DNA of 64,000 nt from Sphingomonas sp. KR3-1. Its GTDB lineage: Bacteria > Pseudomonadota > Alphaproteobacteria > Sphingomonadales > Sphingomonadaceae. Of this stretch, positions 7,838 to 15,091 are shown piece after piece (the first letter of the stretch is position 1; each line of letters opens with the position of its first letter). The stretch is taken from the NCBI RefSeq assembly GCF_040049295.1, contig NZ_JBDZDQ010000001.1, forward strand, positions 124,001 through 188,000, given 5' to 3'. The notes under the pieces are model-generated. The model had not been told where the DNA came from and ran no database searches. It saw only the letters and a list, made by a program, of their open reading frames with translations. The position numbers and the translations under genes were made by a program.

Positions 7838-10057
7838 TTACTTCGCCCCCGTCTTGCGATCGAGGAAGTCGAGGATCGTGTTCCACAGGTGGACGCTGAT
7901 CCCCGGACCGCCGACGCGGTGGGTGTGGCCGGGGTAGAACATCATCTCGAACGGCACTTCGGCCTTTTGCAGCGTCGCCGCCAGCGCGGTGCTGTTCTCG
8001 AACACGACATTGTCGTCCGACATGCCATGGATCAGCAGCAGCGGATCAGCGATCTTGGCCGCCTCGCCGATATTGTCCGACGCCTTGTACGCCTCGGGCA
8101 CCTTGTTCGGATCGCCCATGTAGCGCTCGGTATAATGGGTGTCGTACAGCTCCCACTTGGTCACCGGCGCACCGGCCACGCCCGCGGCGAACACCCCCGG
8201 CGCCTTCTCCAGCAGCTTCAGGCTCATGTAACCGCCATAGGACCAGCCATAGGTGACGACCTTGTTCGGATCGACATAGGGCAACGTCTTCAGATAGTTC
8301 GCACCCGCGACCTGGTCCTCGACCTCGACCGTGCCCATCGCGTGCCAGATCTGGCTCTCGAAATCGACGCCGCGATTGGCCGAGCCGCGATTGTCGAGCT
8401 GGAACCAGATATAGCCGCGCGAGACGAGATACTGCTCGAGCGAGCCGCCCCAGGCCTTGCTCACCTGCTGCGCGTGCGGCCCGCCATAATGCTGGAAGAA
8501 CACCGGGTATTTCTTGCCCGGCTCAAGCTTGGGCGTAATCATCTCCCAGTGCAGCACGCTACCGTCGGCCGCCTTGATCGTGCCGAAGGTTCGCTCGCGG
8601 TGCGCCGCGAGATAGGGATTGTAGGGATGATCGGCGGCGGTGACCGCATTCTCGTTCACCCAGGCGATGCGCTTGCCCGATGCGTCCGCCAGATAGGTCT
8701 GCGACGGCTGGTTGGGGTTCGAGCGCGTGACGATCGCATGGGTGCCCGAGGCGTCCATCACTGCGCCGTTCCACCAGCCGGCCTCGGTGAGGCGCGTGAC
8801 CGCGGCGGGCTTGCGGTAGTCGACCGAATAGAGATGCCGCTCGAGCACGCCGTCCTTGTTGCCGAGGAAGAAGACGCGGCCCTTGGCCTCGTCAACGCCG
8901 GTCACGTCGGGCGTGACTTCCCAGTCGCCCCTGGTGAGCTGGGTGAACTTGCCCTTGGCGAAACGGTAGAGATGGCCGTGACCGTCGCGCTCGGACCACC
9001 AGAGCAGGCTGCCGTCGCCGAGCGGGGTAAGCGCGTGGCTGAGGTTGACCCAGCTCTTCGCCCGCGCCTTCTCGCTGAACAGCAGGTTCGCCTTGCCGGT
9101 GGCGGGATCGACGGCGAGCAGATCGAGCTGCGTCTGGTCGCGGTTCTCGCGCTGGACGTAGAGCGTCTTGCCGTCCTTCGACCAGTCGACGCGCGCCAGA
9201 TAGATATCGGCATCGGCGCCCAGCTCGACGCCCACCTTGTGATCGCCATTGGCGTCCATCACGTAGAGCTCGACCTTGGCGTTGGGCGTGCCCGCCTTGG
9301 GATAGCGCTGCTGGTAGACGCTGGTCCCCTCGGCGCCGATCGCGGCGCGGGTGACGATGCCCACCGGCGCCTCGTCGAAGCGCTCGACCGCGACGTAGCG
9401 ATCGCCGGGCGACCACCAATAGCCCTTGAACCGGTCCATCTCTTCCTGCGCGACGAACTCGGCCTCGCCCCAATGGACGGTGCCGTCGCCATCGTCGGTG
9501 ATCGGGCGGGCGCGGCCATCGGCCAGGCCCATCACCACCAGGTTCTGATCCTGCACATAGGAGACGAAGCCGCCCGCCGGGCTGATCTCGGCATTGAGCT
9601 TGGGCCCCGCCTTGGTCGGCAGCTTGCTGACGCTGCCATCGAGCCCGGCGCGGTAGAGCTCGCCTTCGAGCGGCACGAGCACCGACTTGCCGTCGGGCGC
9701 CCAATCATAGGCGACGATGCCCTTGGAGCCGCCGATGCGTGCGCGCTCGCGCTGCATCTTCTCGGCCTCGGACAGCTCGGCGCCGGTGCCGACCTTCTTC
9801 GAATCGACGAGCATCCGCCATTCGCCGGTGCGCGTGTCCATCGCCCAGAGGTCGAAGCGCTCCTTCTCGTCGGCGCGGTTGCGCAGCAGCGTGAGGAACT
9901 TGCCGTCGGGCGAGAGCTTGGCGCCGCGCGGCTGCGGGCCGTTGAGGTCGGGGCTCGCGAACACGCGGTCGAGCGTGAGCCCCTTCGTCTGCGCCAGCGC
10001 CTCATTTGCCATCAGCGGCGCTCCCAGCATTGCCAGCCCAACCAACCATTTCTGCAT
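7838..10057 (-). CDS. S9-family prolyl oligopeptidase / dipeptidyl-peptidase IV-like
   Basis: The 739-residue protein has a secretory signal (MQKWLVGLAMLGAPLMANEALA), an N-terminal beta-propeller (DPPIV_N) over roughly residues 60-480 and a C-terminal alpha/beta-hydrolase domain. The catalytic serine is in GWSYGGYMSL, the Asp region is HGMSDDNVVFENS and the His is in YPGHTHRVGG. The doublet DRFKGYWWSPG with downstream glutamates resembles the DPP-IV N-terminus-binding segment, so removal of X-Pro dipeptides in the periplasm is the likely role. No operon partner is evident; a DUF3034 gene diverges from it. Confidence 0.93.
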   Translation of the reverse strand: MQKWLVGLAMLGAPLMANEALAQTKGLTLDRVFASPDLNGPQPRGAKLSPDGKFLTLLRNRADEKERFDLWAMDTRTGEWRMLVDSKKVGTGAELSEAEKMQRERARIGGSKGIVAYDWAPDGKSVLVPLEGELYRAGLDGSVSKLPTKAGPKLNAEISPAGGFVSYVQDQNLVVMGLADGRARPITDDGDGTVHWGEAEFVAQEEMDRFKGYWWSPGDRYVAVERFDEAPVGIVTRAAIGAEGTSVYQQRYPKAGTPNAKVELYVMDANGDHKVGVELGADADIYLARVDWSKDGKTLYVQRENRDQTQLDLLAVDPATGKANLLFSEKARAKSWVNLSHALTPLGDGSLLWWSERDGHGHLYRFAKGKFTQLTRGDWEVTPDVTGVDEAKGRVFFLGNKDGVLERHLYSVDYRKPAAVTRLTEAGWWNGAVMDASGTHAIVTRSNPNQPSQTYLADASGKRIAWVNENAVTAADHPYNPYLAAHRERTFGTIKAADGSVLHWEMITPKLEPGKKYPVFFQHYGGPHAQQVSKAWGGSLEQYLVSRGYIWFQLDNRGSANRGVDFESQIWHAMGTVEVEDQVAGANYLKTLPYVDPNKVVTYGWSYGGYMSLKLLEKAPGVFAAGVAGAPVTKWELYDTHYTERYMGDPNKVPEAYKASDNIGEAAKIADPLLLIHGMSDDNVVFENSTALAATLQKAEVPFEMMFYPGHTHRVGGPGISVHLWNTILDFLDRKTGAK

Positions 10058-10152
10058 AACCCCGATCTCCTTGGGAGCGCGTTATCGCGATGTGGGAGTT
10101 CCGGGTAAAGTGCCGAACCCTTCCTTAAACATGGCAACCTATCAAACTACGC

Positions 10153-11019
10153 ATGTTGCGTATTTTGCCCTTCGCCCTTGCCGCCTGCCTGCTCGCCGAT
10201 CCAGCCTTCGCGCAGAACGACAATCGCGCCGGCGGCAAGCTGCTGTTGACCAACGGCATTTCGACGATCGAGGGCGCCAGCGGTGGCGGCCTCGCCCCCT
10301 GGGCGACGATCGCGGGCAACGAGACCAAGGACGGGATCGGCGCGCAGGCGAGCGTGACCGCTGCCGAATTGAAAAGCTATGATTTCCGCAGCTACAATGC
10401 CGCGATCGGGATCAAGGATCGCGTCGAGCTTAGCTTCGCGCGGCAGAGCTTCAACACCAACGAGATCGGCGGCGCGCTCGGGCTGGGCAACGACTATGCC
10501 TTCGACCAGGACATTTTCGGCGCCAAGGTGAAGCTGCTCGGCGACATGGTGTACGGGCCCGAAATGCTGCCTGCGGTAGCGGTCGGCGTGCAGTACAAGA
10601 GGAGCCGCAACGCCGCGATCGTCAAGGCGCTGGGCGCGCGCCGCTCCGAGGATGCGGACTATTATGTCTCGGCGACCAAGCTGCTGCTGCGCCATTCGCT
10701 GCTGATCAACACCAGCGTGCGCCTCACCCGAGCCAACCAGACCGGACTGCTCGGCTTTGGCGGGCGCGACGACAAGTATCGCTTCGAATTCGAGGGATCG
10801 GCCGCCTATCAATTCTCGCGCCGCTTCGCGATCGGCGCCGAGTTCCGCTCCAAGCCCGACAACCTCGCCATCGCCCGCGAGGACGACTGGTTCGATGTGT
10901 TCGCCGCCTATGCGATCGACCGCAACCTGACGGTGACCGCCGCCTATACCGACCTCGGCTCGATCGCGACGGTCAAAGGCCAGCGCGGCGCGTTGATCCA
11001 GCTCCAGACCGCTTTCTGA
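10153..11019 (+). CDS. DUF3034 family outer-membrane-type protein
   Basis: The 288-residue protein has a signal peptide (MLRILPFALAACLLADPAFA), then GGKLLLTNGISTIEGASGGG, typical of the DUF3034 family. The rest alternates short hydrophobic and polar strands with aromatic ends (for example GIKDRVELSFARQSF, FAAYAIDRNLTVTAAYTDLG) and ends in QLQTAF. A terminal phenylalanine after alternating strands suggests an outer-membrane beta-barrel. Its TGA is followed after 10 bases by the ATG of a secreted truncated haemoglobin, so the two are probably one transcript. Function is not established; a redox-related envelope role is only inference from the neighbour. Confidence 0.85.
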   Translation: MLRILPFALAACLLADPAFAQNDNRAGGKLLLTNGISTIEGASGGGLAPWATIAGNETKDGIGAQASVTAAELKSYDFRSYNAAIGIKDRVELSFARQSFNTNEIGGALGLGNDYAFDQDIFGAKVKLLGDMVYGPEMLPAVAVGVQYKRSRNAAIVKALGARRSEDADYYVSATKLLLRHSLLINTSVRLTRANQTGLLGFGGRDDKYRFEFEGSAAYQFSRRFAIGAEFRSKPDNLAIAREDDWFDVFAAYAIDRNLTVTAAYTDLGSIATVKGQRGALIQLQTAF

Positions 11020-11029
11020 GGACGTGCCC

Positions 11030-11530
11030 ATGTTCCGCCCGCTGATCCTGGCCGCCGCGCTGCTCGCCCCGACCCTAGCCCTCGCGCAGACCGCACCCAA
11101 CGCGATGCCGGCCGAGGACAAGGTCGATCCCTACACGCCGGGCAACGCCAATGCCGGCGCCACGCCGTTCGCCGGAACCGGCATGGCCAGGGCGTTCCAC
11201 GGCCAGGACGGCATCCGCCGGATCGTCGAAACCTTCGTCAGCAGCAACTTCGCCGACCCGGTGATCGGCGACATCTTCAAGGGCCATGACCAGGTCCGCC
11301 TGAAGCGCGTGCTGTTCGAGCAGTTCTGCTACATCCTCGGCGCCGGCTGCGACTATACCGGCCGCGACATGAAGACCGCGCACCACTTCATGGGGGTGCA
11401 GCAGAAGGACATGAACCGCCTCGTCCAGAACCTGCAGGCGGCGATGCGCAAGGAGCGCGTTGGCTTCGCGGCACAGAACAAGTTCCTCGCCAAGCTCGCC
11501 CCGATGCGCGGGGACGTGGTCGAGCGCTAG
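11030..11530 (+). CDS. Exported group 1 truncated haemoglobin
   Basis: The 166-residue protein has a signal peptide (MFRPLILAAALLAPTLALAQ) and a globin domain over about residues 55-160. The segment FADPVIGDIFKG, followed by FEQFCYILGAGCDYTGRDMKTAHHFMGV, matches group 1 truncated globins; the His in TAHH is the likely proximal haem ligand. The usual B10 tyrosine position looks like Val or Ser (ETFVSSNF), so ligand chemistry may differ. The start ATG 11030 is preferred over GTG 11024 because GAGGA lies seven bases upstream. It follows the DUF3034 gene by 10 bp and overlaps the convergent soxR by 4 bp. Export of this globin type is uncommon. Confidence 0.85.
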   Translation: MFRPLILAAALLAPTLALAQTAPNAMPAEDKVDPYTPGNANAGATPFAGTGMARAFHGQDGIRRIVETFVSSNFADPVIGDIFKGHDQVRLKRVLFEQFCYILGAGCDYTGRDMKTAHHFMGVQQKDMNRLVQNLQAAMRKERVGFAAQNKFLAKLAPMRGDVVER

Positions 11531-11994
11531 TCGAGCCCCAGCGCGACCTTGCGCGATACCAGGATGAAGCGCGGCCCCGCCCCGTTCGCGGCGGCGCGGT
11601 CCTCGGGATTGTAGAGCGCGCATTTCTTCAGGCTCAGGCAGCCGCAGCCGATGCAGCCGTCGAGGTCCTCGAGCGTGCGCTGCAACTGGGCGATCTGCAC
11701 TTCGATGCGCTCGCGGATGCCGCGGCTGATCCGTTCCCAGTCCTCGCCGGTGGGGGTGCGTCCTTCGGGCAGCTTGGCCAGTTCCGTGGCGATCTGCGGC
11801 AGCGTGAGCCCCAGTTGCTGCGCGATCAGCGCGAAGGAGATGCGGCGGATGTCCGAGCGCAGGAAGCGCCGCTGGTTGCCGCTGGTGCGGATCGGATGGA
11901 CGATCCCCTTCCCCTCGTAGAAGCGCACCGCCGAGACCGCGATGCCGGTGCGCGCCGCCAGCTCGCCGATCGTCAGAAGCTCGTTCCCGCGCAC
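11527..11994 (-). CDS. soxR: SoxR, redox-sensing MerR-family regulator
   Basis: The 155-residue regulator has an N-terminal MerR helix-turn-helix (LTIGELAARTGIAVSAVRFYEGKG), a dimerisation helix, and the [2Fe-2S] ligand motif CIGCGCLSLKKC (CX2CXCX5C) around residues 120-132, which is diagnostic for SoxR. Oxidation of the cluster by redox-cycling compounds activates transcription from promoters with a long spacer. A near-perfect SoxR box lies 18 bp upstream of its start in the gap shared with a divergent glyoxalase-fold gene. No soxS is nearby, as usual outside enterobacteria, so the divergent gene is the likely direct target. Confidence 0.96.
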   Translation of the reverse strand: MRGNELLTIGELAARTGIAVSAVRFYEGKGIVHPIRTSGNQRRFLRSDIRRISFALIAQQLGLTLPQIATELAKLPEGRTPTGEDWERISRGIRERIEVQIAQLQRTLEDLDGCIGCGCLSLKKCALYNPEDRAAANGAGPRFILVSRKVALGLD

Positions 11995-12011
11995 CGCAAT
12001 TTCCCGCTTGA

Positions 12012-12029
12012 CCTCAACTTAGGTTGAGG
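12012..12029. promoter_or_regulatory. SoxR box (operator) between soxR and the VOC gene
   Basis: CCTCAACTTAGGTTGAGG is an inverted repeat with 6-bp arms identical to those of the known SoxR operator (CCTCAA-N6-TTGAGG). On the plus strand it is preceded by a -35-like TTGACC at 12008. A weak -10-like TAGCTG begins 19 bp after that, the spacer length expected for MerR-type activators. This places the SoxR-controlled promoter toward the gene at 12073. Autoregulation of soxR is also possible. Confidence 0.9.
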
Positions 12030-12072
12030 TTGTAGCTGCTCTCGGCATGGCATCCAATCGGAAAGGAAACCC

Positions 12073-12450
12073 ATGCCCCAGCCCTATATCGAGCACGTCA
12101 ACCTGACCGTCAGCGACCCCGAGCGCGCGGCTAGACTGCTCGGCGACCTGTTCGACTGGCATGTCCGCTGGGAAGGCCCGGCGCGCGACAATGGCCGCGT
12201 GATCCATGTCGGCGACGAGCGCACCTATCTGGCGGTCTACACGCCGCCCGAAGCACCCAGCCGGGACATTTTCGAGAAGGGCCGGCCGTTCAACCATGTC
12301 GGCATCCTGGTCGACGATCTTGACGAGATCGAGCGGCGCGTGGTGGCGGCAGGGCTCGAGCCGTTCGCGCATGGCGATTACGATCCGGGACGGCGCTTCT
12401 ACTTCCTCGATCACGACGGGACCGAGTTCGAGATCGTCAGCTACGCGTAA
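12073..12450 (+). CDS. VOC/glyoxalase-fold protein, predicted SoxR target
   Basis: The 125-residue protein has a single vicinal-oxygen-chelate module (YIEHVNLTVSDPERAARLL ... FNHVGILVDDLDEIERRV ... FYFLDHDGTEFEIVSY). Candidate metal ligands are His8, His75-region and the Glu of FEIV. VOC proteins include glyoxalase I, dioxygenases and antibiotic-binding proteins, so the exact reaction cannot be assigned. A good Shine-Dalgarno-like GGAAAGGAAA precedes the ATG. The SoxR box about 45 bp upstream suggests that redox-active compounds induce it, favouring a detoxification role (inference). Confidence 0.88.
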   Translation: MPQPYIEHVNLTVSDPERAARLLGDLFDWHVRWEGPARDNGRVIHVGDERTYLAVYTPPEAPSRDIFEKGRPFNHVGILVDDLDEIERRVVAAGLEPFAHGDYDPGRRFYFLDHDGTEFEIVSYA

Positions 12451-12531
12451 ACATCTGGCTAACCTTCAATTCTCGGCAACTTACCGCCCCCGCGCCGGGT
12501 TCTCCTGCCAAGCATCTCAAGGAGAACCCGC

Positions 12532-12984
12532 GTGACCACCAACCATGACGTTTCCAAGCTCGACGACCTGATCGTCACCACGATCGACAGCGTGCGCGGC
12601 TATGAGCATTCGGCCAAGCATGCCGATGCCGGCCGCTTCCAGAAGTTCTTCGCGGACATGGCCGACGAGCGCCGCCGCGTGATCGAGGCGCTCTCCGCCA
12701 AGAGCCGCGAGCTGGGCGGCACCCCGGCCGAATATGGCTCGACCGCCGCGACGATCCACCGCCGCTGGGAGGATCTGCGCCATGTGCTGGGCGGCGGCGA
12801 CGAGGCGATCCTGAGCGAGATCGAGCGCGGCGAGGACTATCTGAAGGAAGAGTTCGACCGCGTGCTCGAGGACGAGCGCATGACTCCCGGTGCACTGGGC
12901 GTGGTGCGCGAATGCTATACTTCGGTGCTCAAGGGGCACGACACGACGAAGAAGCTGCGCGATCTGCTCCAGGCGGCGGAGTAA
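12532..12984 (+). CDS. PA2169-family four-helix-bundle protein (DUF2383)
   Basis: The 150-residue, all-helical protein has the ferritin-like pattern of the PA2169/DUF2383 family: KLDDLIVTTIDSVRGYEHSA, RFFADMADERRRVIEALS-like second helix, and EIERGEDYLKEEFDRVLED in the third. Family members are usually stress-associated and carry Glu/His residues that could bind a di-metal centre; the present one keeps ExxH-like pairs (YEHS, ERGED). Upstream is a strong AAGGAG site. A loose EcfG-like element (GGCAAC-N17-GGTT) is seen at about 12476-12502 but deviates at two positions. Function unknown. Confidence 0.88.
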   Translation: MTTNHDVSKLDDLIVTTIDSVRGYEHSAKHADAGRFQKFFADMADERRRVIEALSAKSRELGGTPAEYGSTAATIHRRWEDLRHVLGGGDEAILSEIERGEDYLKEEFDRVLEDERMTPGALGVVRECYTSVLKGHDTTKKLRDLLQAAE

Positions 12985-13041
12985 CCCGCCCACGCTTCGG
13001 CTCTGGCCGTAACGATCGGGTCGCTCCGCCATCCATAGCCG

Positions 13042-13070
13042 CCCTGGCCCGGCGCTTCCGCCGGCCAGGG
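13042..13070. other. Strong GC-rich hairpin
   Basis: CCCTGGCC-CGGCG and CGCCG-GCCAGGG form a 12-bp stem with one bulge and a CTTC loop. There is no T-run, so it is not a classic intrinsic terminator. It lies between the PA2169-family gene and a small ORF whose ribosome-binding site directly abuts the hairpin. Confidence 0.55.
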
Positions 13071-13079
13071 GAGGCAAGG

Positions 13080-13178
13080 GTGGCGGAGCATTTCTACGGG
13101 GCCGAATGGGCCGAGCATCGGCACAAGCTGTTCGCGGGGATCGGGGCGCTGCTTCGGCGCCTCAGACGCCGCGGATAA
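13080..13178 (+). CDS. Possible 32-residue basic peptide
   Basis: GTG start with AGGGGAGG seven bases upstream; the product begins AEHFYGAEWAEHRHKLFAGI and ends in RRLRRRG, giving a short amphipathic helix with a basic tail. The stop is directly followed by the rplS terminator hairpin. I do not recognise it. Support is the ribosome-binding site and the sensible composition only, so it may be spurious. Confidence 0.35.
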   Translation: MAEHFYGAEWAEHRHKLFAGIGALLRRLRRRG

Positions 13179-13180
13179 GA

Positions 13181-13216
13181 AAAAGGGCGCGGTGACCATT
13201 GCCACCGCGCCCTTTT
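13181..13216. terminator. Bidirectional terminator downstream of rplS
   Basis: AAAAGGGCGCGGTG and CACCGCGCCCTTTT form a perfect 14-bp stem with an 8-base loop. On the minus strand the stem is followed by TTTTTCTTAT, an intrinsic terminator 22 bp after the rplS stop. Confidence 0.92.
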
Positions 13217-13237
13217 GGCGTTCCGTGCAGCCGAAGC

Positions 13238-13627
13238 TTACTCGGCTGCGGCGACCTCGCTCGGGCGCGGGTCGCGGCGCTCGGCGATACGCGCCGACTT
13301 GCCGGTGCGGCCACGCAGGTAATAGAGCTTCGCACGACGCACGACACCGCGGCGAACCACTTCGATGCTGTCGATGTTCGGCGAATAGAGCGGGAAGACG
13401 CGCTCGACGCCCTCGCCGAACGAAATCTTGCGGACCGTGAAGCTCGAGCCCATGCCCTTGTTGGCACGGGCGATGCACACGCCCTCATAGTTCTGCACGC
13501 GGGTGCGCTCGCCTTCGACGACCTTCACGCCGACCTTGAGGGTGTCGCCCGGGCGGAACTCCGGAATCTTCTTCGCCTCGTTGAACTTGGCGATCTGCTC
13601 GGCTTCGAGCGTCTGGATCAGGTTCAT
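13238..13627 (-). CDS. rplS: Ribosomal protein L19
   Basis: The 129-residue 50S protein sits near the 30S-50S interface. It shows the L19 core: [40 protein letters not shown], and [18 protein letters not shown]. The C-terminal [19 protein letters not shown] closes the fold and a short acidic tail follows. Its ATG overlaps the trmD stop by one base, so translation is coupled. It is the last gene of the minus-strand run and is followed by a strong terminator. Confidence 0.98.
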   Translation of the reverse strand: MNLIQTLEAEQIAKFNEAKKIPEFRPGDTLKVGVKVVEGERTRVQNYEGVCIARANKGMGSSFTVRKISFGEGVERVFPLYSPNIDSIEVVRRGVVRRAKLYYLRGRTGKSARIAERRDPRPSEVAAAE

Positions 13628-14361
13628 TACTTGTCGTCCTGTTTACGTCGCCGCGCGCCAGAGGGAGACTGGATCCGAGCGCCCTCATGACGCTCCCAAA
13701 GATCCGGTCTCCGTGACCGTGTATCGACCTCGGCACGCTGGCGTCGCCAGGCCTCGATCTTCGCATGATCCCCCGATCGCAGCACTTCGGGGATCGTGCG
13801 CCCTTCCCATTCGACAGGTCGGGTATATTGCGGATATTCGAGCAGCCCCGTTTCGAAGCTCTCGTCCATGCCGCTGGAAGGCGCGCCCATTACTCCGGGA
13901 ATGAGCCGAATGCAAGCGTCTAGCAGCGTGAGCGCCGCCATCTCGCCGCCGGAAAGGATATAGTCGCCGATCGAGACCTGCTCGATATCGCGCGCCTCGA
14001 ACAGCCGCTCGTCGATTCCCTCGAACCGGCCGCAGAGCACCACCGCACCGGGCCCCTGCGCCAGTTCGCGGACACGGTCCTGGGTCAGCGGCTTCCCGCG
14101 CGGGGTCATGGCGAGGATCGGGCGGCCAGGGGCGACACTATCCAGCGCGGAGGCGAGCACATCGGCGCGCATCACCATCCCCGCCCCGCCGCCGGCCGGC
14201 GTGTCGTCGACGGAGCGATGCTTGTCGGTCGCGAAGTCGCGGATCTGGACGGCCTCCATGCTCCACAGGCCCTCGCGCAGGGCGCGGCCGGCGAGTGAAA
14301 TGCCAAGCGGCCCGGGAAACATCTCAGGGTAGAGGGTCAGGATGGTGGCGGCGAAGGTCAC
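13627..14361 (-). CDS. trmD: tRNA (guanine37-N1)-methyltransferase
   Basis: The 244-residue SpoU/TrmD-class enzyme makes m1G37, which prevents +1 frameshifting. The deep-knot SAM site is visible in [21 protein letters not shown] and RLIPGVMG; the catalytic Asp region [15 protein letters not shown] is intact. The start is taken as GTG 14361, which overlaps the vapC stop (GTGA); TTG 14370 in frame is the alternative. The C-terminus overlaps rplS by one base. Normally trmD follows rimM directly; here about 3.9 kb separates them and a vapC toxin gene lies immediately upstream. Confidence 0.96.
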   Translation of the reverse strand: MTFAATILTLYPEMFPGPLGISLAGRALREGLWSMEAVQIRDFATDKHRSVDDTPAGGGAGMVMRADVLASALDSVAPGRPILAMTPRGKPLTQDRVRELAQGPGAVVLCGRFEGIDERLFEARDIEQVSIGDYILSGGEMAALTLLDACIRLIPGVMGAPSSGMDESFETGLLEYPQYTRPVEWEGRTIPEVLRSGDHAKIEAWRRQRAEVDTRSRRPDLWERHEGARIQSPSGARRRKQDDK

Positions 14362-14741
14362 AGGGTCCAATTCTCGATTCTAAGGCCGGGGATGTCGGCG
14401 AAATCGCGTTCGTTGTTGGTCACCAGGGTCAAGCCAAGCGCGAGCGCATGCGCTGCGATCAGCGGATCGAAACTGGCCCGGCGGAAAGGAAGCCGCGCAT
14501 AGCGCTCGGCAGCAACACGATCAAAGGGAAGCGGCGTCACCAACTCGAAAAAGGCCATGGCCTGGCGGATCGCTTCGGTCTCTTCCGGCGGAATACCTCG
14601 CATCACTTCGCCGAAGACGATGCTCGACGTGACCACCGTGCCTTCATTCTGGGTCTGCACCGCGCGCGATGCAGCGCCCTGGCTGTCCGCCAACACATAG
14701 ATGCAGATATTGGCGTCGAGGAGAAAGGCGGGCTCAGTCAC
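14358..14741 (-). CDS. vapC: VapC-type PIN-domain toxin
   Basis: The 127-residue PIN-domain protein has [13 protein letters not shown] with the first catalytic Asp at the N-terminus, a central Glu in [10 protein letters not shown] and the [20 protein letters not shown] block with the second and third acidic positions, ending [16 protein letters not shown]. VapC toxins are Mg-dependent ribonucleases, often of initiator tRNA or 23S rRNA. The start overlaps the upstream vapB by 8 bp. The stop overlaps the trmD start, so a toxin reads directly into an essential tRNA-modification gene. All key acidic residues are present, so it looks intact. Confidence 0.92.
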   Translation of the reverse strand: MTEPAFLLDANICIYVLADSQGAASRAVQTQNEGTVVTSSIVFGEVMRGIPPEETEAIRQAMAFFELVTPLPFDRVAAERYARLPFRRASFDPLIAAHALALGLTLVTNNERDFADIPGLRIENWTL

Positions 14742-15006
14742 GCTTGAGCCGCTTTCCTTCCCAATCGAGCTCCCGGTCCTCGAAGATTCGATCTTCCCGC
14801 GGAATGGGCTTCAGCCAAGGGATCGAGCCGGCAATCCCGGTCAGGTCGATCTTCTTCGGGGTCTCCGGCACTGGCTCGACGCTGAAGCCGGTCCGCTCCT
14901 CGCGTAACACCACTTCCGCGCCCTCCTTCAGGCCGAGAGCCTTGGGCAGGCGCAGGGCCAGCGAATTGCCCGACTTGAATATCCTGGCGCGATATTCCTC
15001 GCCCAT
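14734..15006 (-). CDS. vapB: VapB-type AbrB-fold antitoxin
   Basis: The 90-residue antitoxin has an N-terminal swapped-hairpin (SpoVT/AbrB) DNA-binding domain (ARIFKSGNSLALRLPKALGL) and a C-terminal toxin-wrapping region with [11 protein letters not shown]. The start ATG 15006 is chosen for its AGGAGG site five bases upstream; the longer open frame would run into the divergent gene. It overlaps vapC by 8 bp. Two GTATATAC palindromes just upstream are the likely autoregulatory operator. Confidence 0.92.
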   Translation of the reverse strand: MGEEYRARIFKSGNSLALRLPKALGLKEGAEVVLREERTGFSVEPVPETPKKIDLTGIAGSIPWLKPIPREDRIFEDRELDWEGKRLKRD

Positions 15007-15017
15007 CGATGCCTCCT

Positions 15018-15038
15018 GTATATACTTCATGTATATAC
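15018..15038. promoter_or_regulatory. Twin GTATATAC palindromes, likely VapBC operator
   Basis: GTATATAC occurs at 15018-15025 and 15031-15038, 13 bp apart, in an otherwise GC-rich region. The element overlaps the start region of vapB transcription; a minus-strand -35-like TTGACG lies at 15051-15056. Such paired palindromes are typical operators for AbrB-fold antitoxins. It also lies in the promoter region of the divergent oxidoreductase. Confidence 0.75.
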
Positions 15039-15091
15039 ACACCTTGCGATCGTCAAGGAACCGCCCTGCCCGCCAAGCGCTTGCGCCAGCG

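Noticed and set aside
7832..10108. A 758-residue plus-strand frame across the S9 peptidase
   Set aside because: Antisense shadow; the minus-strand frame has a signal peptide, propeller and catalytic motifs.
12476..12502. EcfG promoter upstream of the PA2169-family gene
   Set aside because: GGCAAC-N17-GGTT deviates in both boxes; mentioned only as a weak possibility.
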